Positions 1-7,890 of a stretch of DNA of 64,000 nucleotides are shown in pieces. The notes below the pieces were generated by a model. The model made no database searches. It saw only the letters and a list, made by a program, of their open reading frames with translations, and was not told the origin of the DNA. Source of the stretch: Streptomyces sp. Ru62 (GTDB lineage: Bacteria; Actinomycetota; Actinomycetes; Streptomycetales; Streptomycetaceae); the NCBI RefSeq assembly GCF_002920615.1, contig NZ_PQSU01000021.1, positions 62,001-126,000 on the forward strand, given 5' to 3'. Numbering within the stretch: position 1 is the first letter of the stretch; each line of letters begins with the position of its first letter. The position numbers and the translations under genes were made by a program.

Positions 1-4
1 GGCC

Positions 5-799
5 GTGCTGCTGGTCTGCTGCCTCCTGCTCGGCAACGGGGTGCGGATGGTACGCAAGGAGGGCAGCCGCCCGGGCAACCTGTTGACACTCGTCGCGGGT
101 CTCGGGCTCCTGTCGCTCCTGCTGCTGACGGTGGTCGCGTACGTGGCCGAGCTGCGTTCTCTGGCCGCCGCCGTCGTCATCGCGGCGCTCGTCACCTACT
201 ACTTCGTCTCCCTCTTCGTCTGTTTCGGTGTCTACGGCTATGCCTACAGCCGCCTGGCCGGACCATCCGGCCTGGACTACATCGTGGTCCTCGGGTCCGG
301 TCTGACCGGCGGTGACCGGGTGCCGCCGTTGCTCGCCGGCAGACTGAACCGTGCGCACGCGCTGTTCGAGGACGAGCTGGCCCGGGGCAGTAGGCCCGTT
401 CTGATCGCGTCCGGCGGGCAGGGGCCGGACGAGGCCGTCCCCGAGGCGCATGCGATGGCGGACTATCTGGCCGCACGTGGCGTACCGGCCGAGAGCCTGC
501 TGCGTGAGGCGAAGTCCGCCACCACCGAGGAGAACCTCCGCAACAGCAAGGCACTCATGGACGAGCGCGGCGGCGGCTACCGCTGCGCGATCGTGACCAA
601 CGACTTCCATGCCTTCCGGGCCGCGATGATCGCCCGGAGCCTGGGCATCGGCGCCCATGTCGTGGGCTCCCCCACGGCCTCCTACTTCCGGCTCAGCGCG
701 ACCATGCGGGAGTTCGCCGCCGTCATCCTGCATCACCGGTGGATCCACCTCACGGTCTGTCTGTTCCTGGTCCTCACCTGCTGGCTGATCCTCCTGTAA
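5..799 (+). CDS. YdcF/DUF218 family membrane protein (5' end outside window)
   Basis: A membrane-anchored protein of the YdcF (DUF218) family, whose members are linked to cell-envelope metabolism with poorly known substrates. The visible 264 residues begin with at least two hydrophobic segments (about residues 1-12 and 25-75). The DUF218 core follows from the YIVVLGSGLTGG motif, through LIASGGQG and EENLRNSKALM, to VTNDFHAFRA. A last hydrophobic segment closes the C-terminus. Streptomyces homologues usually have more N-terminal membrane helices, so the GTG at position 5 is probably internal and the true start lies upstream of the window. No operon partner is visible; the next gene is 411 bp away. 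Confidence 0.85.
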   Translation: MLLVCCLLLGNGVRMVRKEGSRPGNLLTLVAGLGLLSLLLLTVVAYVAELRSLAAAVVIAALVTYYFVSLFVCFGVYGYAYSRLAGPSGLDYIVVLGSGLTGGDRVPPLLAGRLNRAHALFEDELARGSRPVLIASGGQGPDEAVPEAHAMADYLAARGVPAESLLREAKSATTEENLRNSKALMDERGGGYRCAIVTNDFHAFRAAMIARSLGIGAHVVGSPTASYFRLSATMREFAAVILHHRWIHLTVCLFLVLTCWLILL

Positions 800-1210
800 C
801 GGCACCGGTCCCCCGATGCCGGTGCCCCACGGGCGGTTGCGGTGCCCCGCCACGACACAGCCGCCCGTCGTCATGTCCTGCGCCCTGCCTACCCGCGCAA
901 CGGGCCGACCGGCGCCGAACGACCGCTTCCGCATCCCGTTCCGGCGTTCCACGTTCTTTGTGTTCCCGCAGGTGGGAGGCCATTTCGGCGTTCCAGCCGT
1001 CCCAGATGCGCGGTGGGCGGCACAGGTGGGACAACAGATGCCCCAGGCTTGGTCACATCGCAGCCGCAGCGCCGCCGACTTCACGCTTCACGGCGGACGG
1101 CCGGCCTCCGGCATCCACTTCCGACTCAGCCGGCGATGACCGCCGCGGGCATCCGCCGACGGGCGTCGACGGCGCCGGTGAGCGGACGTCCACCACCACG
1201 GGGAGAGATC
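800..1210. other. Intergenic region with no recognised gene
   Basis: This stretch separates the YdcF-like gene from the first ECF sigma factor. Frames open through it and join the sigma gene, but their translations are Arg/Pro/Thr-rich and resemble nothing I know. It presumably carries the sigma gene promoter; I see no clear -35/-10 pair. Confidence 0.5.
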
Positions 1211-1798
1211 ATGAGCACCCAGCAGACGACTGTCCTGACCGCCGAGCGCACCGGTTCCCCGCTCCCGCGGTCCGGCACGCCGTACGCGGTCGCGGACGCC
1301 GAGCGATTCGTCCGCGAACTGTACGCCGAGCACGGAACGGATCTGCTGACCTACGCGGCCCGCCGCCTGGACAACGACTGGCACCGCGCCCAGGACCTGG
1401 TGCAGGAGACCGCCGTCAGGGCCTGGCGCCACGGCCCGTCGCTCACCCTCTCCGCGGACGGGATCCGGCCGTGGCTGTTCCGGGTGCTGCAGAACCTGGT
1501 GATCGACGACCACCGGGCGCGAGCCGTGCGCCCCAGGGCCCCTCATCAGCTGGACGACGTGGTCATCCCGGTCGCCGACGGCACGGACCGTGTGCTGACC
1601 GTCCAGTTGGTGCGGGAGGCGCTGGCGGACCTGACCGAACAGCAGCGCGAGATCCTGCACATCGTGTACTTCCGCGGTCTCGACGTGAACCACGCGTCGA
1701 ACCTCCTGGGCGTCCCGCCGGGCACGGTGAAGTCGCGCACCTACAACGCGATGCGTGCGCTCAAGCGTGCCCTGGTCGCGCGCGGTGTCCTCGGCTGA
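1211..1798 (+). CDS. ECF-type RNA polymerase sigma factor
   Basis: A 195-residue sigma-70 family protein with region 2 (about residues 30-95, including the DLVQETAVRAW stretch that contacts -10 DNA) and region 4 (about 135-190, with the recognition helix in LGVPPGTVKSRTYNAM). It would direct RNA polymerase to a small set of promoters. I chose the ATG at 1211, six bases after GGGAGA; the same frame is open further upstream but reads as non-coding. There is no adjacent anti-sigma gene. The next gene is convergent and its stop lies 66 bp past this one. The regulon cannot be told from the sequence. Confidence 0.88.
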   Translation: MSTQQTTVLTAERTGSPLPRSGTPYAVADAERFVRELYAEHGTDLLTYAARRLDNDWHRAQDLVQETAVRAWRHGPSLTLSADGIRPWLFRVLQNLVIDDHRARAVRPRAPHQLDDVVIPVADGTDRVLTVQLVREALADLTEQQREILHIVYFRGLDVNHASNLLGVPPGTVKSRTYNAMRALKRALVARGVLG

Positions 1799-1864
1799 AA
1801 GGCCCGGCCCCCTTCCCCACGGGCGTCGTGGAGTCGGGGGCAGCGGCCTTGCGGCCTCGTGTGT

Positions 1865-2926
1865 CTACGGCACGAGGACGACCTTGCCGACCACGGTGCC
1901 GGATTCCGCCAGCCGCACCGCTTCCCCGACCTCGGCGAGCGGGACGCGCGCGGCGACCTGGGGGACCAGCCGGCCGTCGGCGAGAAGGGCGAAGACCTGG
2001 GCCAGATCGGCGTGCAGCTTGGCCCGGAAGGTGCCGAGCCGGCGCCGCCCGGCCCAGATGTTGTAGAAGTGGGCGCCCTTGCCGTTGGGCAGCGCGTTCC
2101 AGAGCATCAGGCGGGCGAACAGCCTGAGGACCGGCGCCTTCGACGAGCCCTGGACGTCGCGGGTCGACGCGGTGCCGTAGGAGACGAGGGTGCCCTTGGC
2201 GGCGAGCAGGCGGTAGGAGGCGACGATGCCCTCACCGCCGACGTGGTCGAACACCGCGTCGTAACCCTGCGGAGCATGTACCCGCAGCCGGTTCTCCAGG
2301 TCGGGGTCGCGGTAGTCGACCGGAACCGCGCCCAGCGCCCGGACGGCTTCGTGGTGCTTGGCGGAGGCGGTCCCGACGACCCGGGCGCCGGCGATGCGGG
2401 CGAGCTGGACGAGCGTGGATCCGACGCCGCCGTTCGCGCCGTGCACGAGGACCGTCTGCCCGGGACGGACCTTCGCGAGGCGGTGGAGCATCTGCCAGGC
2501 GGTGATGCCGTTGACCACGAACGTCTCCGCCTCGGCGGAGTCGACGGACTCGGGCACCGCGCTCAGATCGCCCGCGTCGACGGTGACGTGGCTGGCCCAG
2601 GCCCCGGTCTTGGTCAGGACCGCGAAGCGCCGGCCCAGCACCTCGCCGGGGACGCCCTCGCCGACGTCGACGGCCCGTCCGACGAGGTCGTAGCCGGGAA
2701 CGAAGGGGAACGGCGGCTGGTCGTAGTACTTGCCGCGGCGCATCTGTTGCTCGGCGAAGGAGATCCCGGCGGCCTCCATCGCCAGCACGACCTGTCCGGG
2801 GCCGGCCGGGCGGGCGGGCCGGGTGCGGACCTGGATGCCGTCCGGGTCGACGATGCCGGGCAGCACCGCTTCCGTGACGGTGGCGGTGGCGGTGGCGGTG
2901 GGGACGCTGGTGCGGGGGTCGTTCAT
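1865..2926 (-). CDS. Medium-chain (MDR) zinc-independent NAD(P)-dependent oxidoreductase
   Basis: A 353-residue medium-chain dehydrogenase/reductase of the quinone-reductase type. A GroES-like domain covers about residues 30-150 and a Rossmann domain follows with HGANGGVGS binding the dinucleotide. No structural-zinc cysteine cluster is visible, as in NADPH:quinone or enoyl reductases; the substrate is unknown. I chose the ATG at 2926 because AAGGAG lies just upstream; an in-frame start 54 bp further up would swallow the operator-like repeat. The TetR gene upstream is on the same strand 120 bp away, and both carry near-identical operator-like sequences. I infer TetR repression relieved by an electrophilic or aromatic ligand. 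Confidence 0.88.
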   Translation of the reverse strand: MNDPRTSVPTATATATVTEAVLPGIVDPDGIQVRTRPARPAGPGQVVLAMEAAGISFAEQQMRRGKYYDQPPFPFVPGYDLVGRAVDVGEGVPGEVLGRRFAVLTKTGAWASHVTVDAGDLSAVPESVDSAEAETFVVNGITAWQMLHRLAKVRPGQTVLVHGANGGVGSTLVQLARIAGARVVGTASAKHHEAVRALGAVPVDYRDPDLENRLRVHAPQGYDAVFDHVGGEGIVASYRLLAAKGTLVSYGTASTRDVQGSSKAPVLRLFARLMLWNALPNGKGAHFYNIWAGRRRLGTFRAKLHADLAQVFALLADGRLVPQVAARVPLAEVGEAVRLAESGTVVGKVVLVP

Positions 2927-2966
2927 GGAAGTACTCCTTGTCACGTGTGAGTCGATGCCACTGAAT

Positions 2967-2984
2967 GAGTGGTTGAACACTCAC
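2967..2984 (-). promoter_or_regulatory. TetR operator-like site upstream of the oxidoreductase
   Basis: Read on the plus strand the site is GAGTGGTTGAACACTCAC, with GAGTG and CACTC forming inverted half-sites around six bases. It sits about 40 bp upstream of the oxidoreductase start and matches 14-15 of 18 bases of the repeat directly before the TetR gene. Binding by the neighbouring TetR protein is inferred. Confidence 0.6.
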
Positions 2985-3046
2985 TACGAAGGGCCAGAAA
3001 AGGCGGCCGCCGGATGGATTCATGCGGGGCCGCCCGTCGACAGACG

Positions 3047-3610
3047 TCAGTAGTGCGTGATCCCTGCGGTCAGCGTACGGGTCCAGGGCGCCGAGACGGC
3101 CTCGGCGTCGATGGAGACCAGCAGGTGGCAGAGCATGCCGACGGCGAAGAACTGCTGGACCTGCTCGTCGCTGCCCCCCGAGGCGCTTCGGACGTACTCG
3201 ACGGTGCGGGCGTACCCCGCCCGCACCGCCTCCCTGATCGCGGGCTCCGAGACGGCGGCCGCCTGGGCGTGCAACTGGACCAGCATCAGGTCGTTGTCGC
3301 TGATCAAGCGGGCGTAGGCGTCTCCCATCGAGGCGAGGACCGCTTCGGGAGCACCGCTCCGCGCGCTCGCCGCGCCGTCTTCGAGAGCGGCGCGGACGCG
3401 GACGAAGCAGTGCTCCACGACCGCGATGAACAGCACCTCCTTGTTCGGGAAGAGCCGGTAGACGTACGCCTGCGAGATGCCGGCGGCCTTGGCCACCTCC
3501 GTGGTCGTGGTGCCGAAGTACCCCCGGGCCGCGAACGCCCCGATGGCCGTGCGCAGCACGGTCTCCCGGCGCTCTTCCGCTGTGGACAGTTGGCGGCGTT
3601 CCGTCTTCAT
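3047..3610 (-). CDS. TetR/AcrR family transcriptional regulator
   Basis: A 187-residue repressor with an N-terminal TetR helix-turn-helix (about residues 10-55: AIGAFAARGYFGTTTTEVAKAAG then ISQAYVYRLF; not contiguous here for brevity) and a divergent ligand-binding half. I chose the ATG at 3610; a TTG four codons earlier would lie inside an operator-like repeat. No Shine-Dalgarno is visible before 3610, so the mRNA may be leaderless. The gene lies upstream of and in the same direction as the MDR oxidoreductase. Matching operator-like repeats before both genes suggest autoregulation and control of the oxidoreductase. Confidence 0.9.
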   Translation of the reverse strand: MKTERRQLSTAEERRETVLRTAIGAFAARGYFGTTTTEVAKAAGISQAYVYRLFPNKEVLFIAVVEHCFVRVRAALEDGAASARSGAPEAVLASMGDAYARLISDNDLMLVQLHAQAAAVSEPAIREAVRAGYARTVEYVRSASGGSDEQVQQFFAVGMLCHLLVSIDAEAVSAPWTRTLTAGITHY

Positions 3611-3628
3611 GTGAGTACTCAATCACTC
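3611..3628 (-). promoter_or_regulatory. TetR operator-like site abutting the TetR start
   Basis: The minus-strand sequence GAGTGATTGAGTACTCAC lies immediately 5' of the TetR ATG and is nearly the same as the site upstream of the oxidoreductase (shared pattern GAGTGRTTGARYACTCAC). Its position would let bound repressor block transcription of its own gene. Binding is inferred from the match and position. Confidence 0.6.
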
Positions 3629-3641
3629 ACTCACGGGGAAG

Positions 3642-3893
3642 TCAAGCGTCCGCGGTGTCGCCGCCGGGGCCGAGGAGGTCACGCAGACGTGTGGCCGCTT
3701 CCGCGATTCCGTTGTCCAGGTGGCGCCGGTACGTGCTGAAGGGCGTACCGAGACGCGCGGCGACCCCCCGTTGCGTGGTGGCTCGCCCGAAGTAGGTGGC
3801 GGTGAGGGCCTGGTGGTACTTGATCGTGGTGAGGTCGCCGCGCATCGACTCCACGACGCCCCGCGGTTGAACGAACGCGAGTCGGGGACGGCA
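3642..3893 (-). pseudogene. C-terminal remnant of an ATP-binding/regulatory protein
   Basis: The frame ends with a segment containing YHQALTATYFGRATTQ and GTPFSTYRRHLDNGI. This resembles the C-terminal tail (..LPFSTYRRHL..) of large Streptomyces ATP-binding proteins. Nothing of the ATPase part is present. It directly follows the truncated carotenoid oxygenase remnant on the same strand in another frame, so the two look joined by a deletion. The family assignment rests on the STYRRHL tail only. Confidence 0.4.
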
Positions 3894-4693
3894 CCTCTGT
3901 CCGGAGACCCGAGCCACCAGTACCAGGAGGTGCGGAAGCCCTCCCGGTCCACGCTCGGCCCCTCAAGGACGATCCTGCACTGAGCGTCCTCGTACGCGTT
4001 GGCGGCGTGCAGCATCGACCCGGGCTCGCGTAGGGGATGCCGGACGTCTCCGTGTGGTCGAAGGTCACCGTTCCCTCGACGAAGACGACGTACCGCTCGG
4101 TGATGGCGAAGTCGTGCTTGAGGGACGCCGTGGCACCCGGCACCTCCTCGCTGTGGAACAGCTCGCCCTTCTCCGAGGAGACGTGGTAGGTCAGGTAGGG
4201 CGGGAACGGGACGAGCTGAAGAAGTGCCGTTCCCCCGAGACCGGGTCGTGCTCGGGGTGTGCCGTCATGACGTCGGTGAGCTTGCCGTCGAAGTCGTAGG
4301 CCCCCACGGTGCCAGCTCGCCGGTCAGCTCGAACGGGAGGTTGGACTCGCACAGGGCCAGCAGCCTCCCGGCGTGCTCGATGACGTGCGTGCCCGCGGTG
4401 CTCGCCGTCAGGTCGGGGCCGTTCTCGGTCAGGTACGGCGCGCCCTCCAGCGCCGGCGTCCGCACCCAGCGGTTGCGGTACCACTCCGCCCGGCCGTCCC
4501 GCAGGCGGATGCCGTGCACCATGCCGCTGCCCTTGAACCAGTGGGTGGGAGTGACTCCGGGCTTCGGGGTGTGGCCGTTGCGTATCAGCCGCCCGGACAG
4601 CTCAGGCGGCAGCTGCCCTTCCACGACGAGGTCGTGTGCGGTGATCTCATCCACGTGCGGGGTGTAGTGCCCCGAAAGATACGGCTTCATCAT
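3894..4693 (-). pseudogene. Decayed carotenoid oxygenase (RPE65/CCO family), frameshifted and truncated
   Basis: The gene starts normally: ATG at 4693 after GAAGGA, then MMKPYLSGHYTPH, LPPELSGRLIRNGHTP and THWFKGSGMVHG, typical of non-haem-iron carotenoid cleavage oxygenases. The reading then shifts near 4310 (to GTVGAYDFDGKLTDV), near 4215 (to PYLTYHVSSEKGELFHSEE) and near 4020 (to MLHAANAYEDAQC). Homology stops near 3894, where the intact enzyme should continue for roughly 200 residues. Several iron-ligand histidines are therefore lost and the product cannot be functional. It lies next to the TetR gene and an ECF sigma factor, a setting in which carotenoid genes are often found, but no other carotenoid gene is here. 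Confidence 0.75.
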
Positions 4694-5090
4694 GGGGGTT
4701 CCTTCTCTTCTCGACCCGTTGCGGTGGACCGCTGGGACGTCACTGCGCAGCGCTGGCGGAGGTGTGTCCGGCTGGGACATCGGAAGACCGCGGCGTCCGG
4801 CGCCGCACTGAGCCGCGTTCGCCTTGGCTGGTTCCATGATGTGGTTCGGTGCACGTGCCGCCCAGCCTGGACCAGTGCTCACTGGTGCTCACTGGTGCTC
4901 ACCGCGAAGATGCCGGTGAGGTGTCTGATCGTCGGGGAGGCTGAGGCTTCCCTTTCGCGCGTCCACCACAACTGCTGGGCGTCCGCTCGGCGTTGCGGAC
5001 GGCAGACGGCGGACGCGGCAATCCCGTATGTGAGGCACGTCACTGGAAGTCGGACCGAGGAGCAGACAGCTCATAGAGGTGAGCATTGAC
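4694..5090. other. Intergenic region between pseudogene and ECF sigma factor
   Basis: No gene is recognised. The region holds the promoter side of the decayed oxygenase and of the divergent sigma factor, plus a three-copy 10-bp tandem repeat at 4875-4904. Confidence 0.5.
4875..4904. repeat. Tandem 10-bp repeat, three copies
   Basis: GTGCTCACTG occurs three times in a row, the last copy ending CCG. The 10-bp period places each copy on the same DNA face, which would suit cooperative protein binding, but it could equally be slippage. It lies about 190 bp upstream of the ECF sigma factor gene. Confidence 0.5.
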
Positions 5091-5810
5091 ATGCGTGCCC
5101 GACTACGGGCTGGGGAGCCGGCCGCGTTCGCCGAGTTGTTCGACCGTTACGCCCGCGGCGTGTACAACCACGCCTTCCGTCTGACCGCGGACTGGTCGAC
5201 GGCCGAGGACGTCATGGCCACCACCTTCATGGAGGCGTGGCGGCTGCGCGACAGGATCGATGCCGAGGGTGACTCGCTGCGGCCGTGGCTGCTCGGCATC
5301 GCCACCAACACCGCACGCAACCAGATCCGCAGCAACCGGCGTTACCGGCGAGCGGCCCTCGCGACCGCGGCCGCCGAAACGAACGTGCCGGATCATGCGG
5401 ACGGGGTGTCCGAGCAGATCGACGAGCAGCACGAGCTGGCCGTGGTCCTCCGGGCGCTCGCCACCCTGCGCAGACCCGAACGCGAGGTCATCGCGTTGTG
5501 CGTGGGGGAAGGGCTGGACTACGAGGCGGCGGCGAAAGCGCTCGGGATCCCCGTCGGGACGGTCGCCTCCCGGCTGTCACGGGCCCGCAGGAAACTGCGC
5601 ACTCTGGCGGAAGCCGAGCTGGAACAGCACGGCATCGCCGCGGTGGACGGCTCGCGCGTGAAGAGTGACCCCCTTCGGGACGCGGCGGAGACGAGAAGTG
5701 CGGGGAGAGACGAAAAAGTGCGGAGCAGACGGGAAGCCGGGGTGGCCGGCCGACAGATACCAGGTGACCGCATCACCACCGCCCGGCCCGCACAGGAAGG
5801 AAACCGATGA
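5091..5810 (+). CDS. ECF-type RNA polymerase sigma factor
   Basis: A 239-residue sigma-70 family protein: region 2 lies at about residues 10-75 (AEDVMATTFMEAWRLRD) and region 4 at about 125-180 (LDYEAAAKALGIPVGTVASR). A basic, low-complexity tail follows. I prefer the ATG at 5091, preceded by GAGGTGAG; a GTG at 5079 is possible. The stop overlaps the ATG of the next gene (ATGA), so the two are translationally coupled. This pairing with a CU044_5270-type membrane protein is common in actinomycetes, and the partner may act as a sensor or anti-sigma. Residues after about 185 are unusual for the family and may be linker. Confidence 0.88.
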   Translation: MRARLRAGEPAAFAELFDRYARGVYNHAFRLTADWSTAEDVMATTFMEAWRLRDRIDAEGDSLRPWLLGIATNTARNQIRSNRRYRRAALATAAAETNVPDHADGVSEQIDEQHELAVVLRALATLRRPEREVIALCVGEGLDYEAAAKALGIPVGTVASRLSRARRKLRTLAEAELEQHGIAAVDGSRVKSDPLRDAAETRSAGRDEKVRSRREAGVAGRQIPGDRITTARPAQEGNR

Positions 5811-6907
5811 GCGCGAACACGCCCCGGCAGAGCCCGGGCGCCCGGGAGGACGCCGCACAGCTCCTGTCCCGCACTGCGCGTGACCTGCCGACGGGCCGCC
5901 ACGAGCATCACAAGGAGCGCCTGATGGCACACATCGAGCAGGCACAGCGCACCGGGGAAACCACCCCGAGCACCGCCGGGACGCGACGTCTCCGGCTGCC
6001 CCGCCCCGCGATCGCACTGCCCGCCCTGGCCGCCGCCGTGGCCGCGGCCGTCATCACCGGGACGGCGATGACCGACGGAGACGGAAGCGGGAACCGACCA
6101 GCCCGGCTCGCCACCGGACCCGCCCTCACCACCCGGATCGGCACCGCCAGCCCCGACGGAGTCACCCGACTGCTCGACCAGGCCTCCCTGACCACGGCAC
6201 AGGACCAGCACCCCGCACTCAAGCCCGGCCAGTACGTCTACATCGAGTCCAAGACGGCCGACACCTTCGTGAAGACCGTCAACGGCAAGAGCAGCCTCGC
6301 CAGCCACGCCCTCCACGAGCGCCAGGTGTGGTACTCCCCCGATGGCACCAAGGGATGGCTGATCGACCCCGCCGTCAACGACAGCCCCGAAGGAGAAACC
6401 CTCAGCCTCCCCGACGAGCAGGGCAACACCCCCGTCGCCGGCCTGAACCACCCCTCCTACGACTACCTCACCAAGCTGCCCACCGACCCCGACACCCTTC
6501 TCTCCAAGATCTACAAGGAGACCAAGGGACAAGGAAACTCACCGGACCAGGAAGCGTTCACCACCATCGGCGACCTGCTCGGCGAGAGCTACCCCCCGGC
6601 CACCCTCACCAAGGCCCTGTTCAAGGCCGCGGCGAAGATCCCCGGCGTCGTCACCGTCAACGACGCCGTCGACGCGGCCGGCCGCCACGGCACCGCGATC
6701 GCCCGGCTCGACGAGAAGAGCGGCCAGCGGGACGAATGGATCTTCGACAAGAACACCCACGTCTTCCTCGGCCAGCGAACCGTGCAGGTGAGCGAGGCCA
6801 CCGGCCCCGACGCCCTCATCAAGCCCGGAACCGTCCTCTTCACCAGCGCCATCACCCAGCGAGCCATCGTCAACGACATCAAGCAGACCCCGGCACAGGC
6901 CGGCTGA
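5807..6907 (+). CDS. CU044_5270 family membrane-anchored protein
   Basis: A 366-residue protein of the actinomycete CU044_5270 family, regularly encoded directly after ECF sigma factors. It has a charged cytoplasmic N-terminus (about residues 1-65), one transmembrane helix (about 67-88, ALPALAAAVAAAVITG) and a large extracytoplasmic part. That part contains GQYVYIESK and later EWIFDKNTHVFLGQR, a layout reminiscent of LolA/MucB-like folds. The ATG overlaps the sigma stop by four bases. By position it may hold the sigma factor at the membrane and respond to an envelope signal; no zinc-binding anti-sigma motif is visible, so this is inference. A strong hairpin lies 103 bp downstream. Confidence 0.85.
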   Translation: MSANTPRQSPGAREDAAQLLSRTARDLPTGRHEHHKERLMAHIEQAQRTGETTPSTAGTRRLRLPRPAIALPALAAAVAAAVITGTAMTDGDGSGNRPARLATGPALTTRIGTASPDGVTRLLDQASLTTAQDQHPALKPGQYVYIESKTADTFVKTVNGKSSLASHALHERQVWYSPDGTKGWLIDPAVNDSPEGETLSLPDEQGNTPVAGLNHPSYDYLTKLPTDPDTLLSKIYKETKGQGNSPDQEAFTTIGDLLGESYPPATLTKALFKAAAKIPGVVTVNDAVDAAGRHGTAIARLDEKSGQRDEWIFDKNTHVFLGQRTVQVSEATGPDALIKPGTVLFTSAITQRAIVNDIKQTPAQAG

Positions 6908-7009
6908 CCCTCCCCCCGCGGGACACCCGCCCTCGCGTCGAACCGATCAGCCCGTGTGCCCGTTGAACGAGTGACGCACCGTCCATACCCCCGAGGGCGG
7001 TGCGCGGCG

Positions 7010-7041
7010 GGGGGTCCCGGCATACCTCTGGCGGGACCCCC
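7010..7041 (+). terminator. Hairpin terminator after the CU044_5270 gene
   Basis: GGGGGTCCCG and CGGGACCCCC form a perfect 10-bp stem around a 12-base loop. It has no U-tract, as is usual in Streptomyces. It would end the sigma/CU044_5270 operon. Confidence 0.6.
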
Positions 7042-7386
7042 ACAGCTCCAGCTGACGGCATTTCGGGGGCGCTCAGACGCTGCACGGGTGAACGGCGGGA
7101 AGGTCAGGACGCCGTGCCCGCGGCGGCGCTGTCGCGCAGGAAGCCCGCGAACGTCTGGGCGGCGGGGGTGAGGACCCGGAAGGCCGAGGGATCCGCGGGA
7201 GCCGACGGGTCCGGCGCGAAGGCACCGGCCGGACCGGACCGTGCCCCGGTGCCCACGGCCGCGGACCCACCCACCACCACCCCGCCCAGCCGGTCCGGAG
7301 CCCGCACCCCGGACCGGCCGTTCCTCGCGATCAGAGCACCGGGTGCGGCAACCGGCGGCGCAGGCGTCGATCAGCGGCGCAGGCCG
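7042..7386. other. Intergenic region with no recognised gene
   Basis: This lies between the hairpin and the 3' end of the ArsR gene. Short open frames on both strands are Pro/Ala/Arg-rich; I cannot assign any. Confidence 0.45.
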
Positions 7387-7731
7387 TCATTCAACGCCCT
7401 CCGGGCGGAGGACCAGTTCGAGCAGCCCCGGGAAGCGCGCGTCGAACTCCTCGCGGCGGAGCCTGTTGACCCGCTTGGCCCCCTCGTCGCGCTGCTCGAC
7501 CAGGCCGGCGCCGCGCAGCACCGAGAAGTGGTGACTCTTGGCGGCCTTGCCGACGGGCACGTCGAAGCTGCCGCAGCTGCGTGTCCAGTCGGGAGAACCC
7601 GCCAGCTCACGGATGAGCCGGATGCGCACCGGGTCGGCGAGCGCGGACAGCGCGGTGAGGACGGACACGTCCTCGGGATCCGTGTGGACCGGCGCCGCAC
7701 GATGACCGCCGCCCGCGACCTGGTTGGCCAT
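7387..7731 (-). CDS. ArsR family winged-helix regulator
   Basis: A 114-residue repressor. A winged helix covers about residues 20-90, with ALADPVRIRLIRELA at the start and VGKAAKSHHFSVLRGAGLVEQR as the recognition region. No metal-binding CxC pair is visible in the usual alpha-3 position, so it is probably not a metal sensor. I chose the ATG at 7731 because of AAGAGGG upstream. It is transcribed away from a quinone oxidoreductase gene, and the space between contains an inverted repeat suited to a dimeric repressor. I infer that it controls that enzyme. Confidence 0.88.
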   Translation of the reverse strand: MANQVAGGGHRAAPVHTDPEDVSVLTALSALADPVRIRLIRELAGSPDWTRSCGSFDVPVGKAAKSHHFSVLRGAGLVEQRDEGAKRVNRLRREEFDARFPGLLELVLRPEGVE

Positions 7732-7763
7732 GGCCCTCTTTCCGTCCTGCACAACACCGTGAC

Positions 7764-7779
7764 ACACCCCGCGGGGTGT
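7764..7779. promoter_or_regulatory. Perfect 16-bp palindrome upstream of the ArsR gene
   Basis: ACACCCCGCGGGGTGT is identical on both strands and lies 33 bp upstream of the ArsR start. It may be an operator or a hairpin in the 5' leader. Confidence 0.4.
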
Positions 7780-7796
7780 CCCGGCCGCTTGCCGAG

Positions 7797-7843
7797 TGTT
7801 CGATGGATATCTTACAGTCCCAGTGTTCGCTTTTCATCGAACA
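7797..7843. promoter_or_regulatory. Inverted repeat between divergent ArsR and oxidoreductase genes
   Basis: TGTTCGATG (7797-7805) and CATCGAACA (7835-7843) are exact 9-bp inverted arms 29 bp apart, and a third TGTTCG lies between them. The region is the most AT-rich part of the divergent promoter. This is the likely operator of the ArsR protein; the binding partner is inferred. Confidence 0.55.
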
Positions 7844-7890
7844 GTCTTCCGCCGGCCATCCGAACAGTCGTCGAAGGGTGCGTTCCGCCC

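Noticed and set aside
1859..2950. A 363-codon plus-strand frame opposite the MDR oxidoreductase
   Set aside because: Antisense shadow of a gene with clear homology, own operator and ribosome site.
7000..7890. N-terminal extension of the quinone oxidoreductase by nearly 300 codons
   Set aside because: The extension runs over the ArsR gene and the divergent operator, lacks homology and is Pro/Ala/Arg-rich; the family starts exactly at the ATG at 7891.
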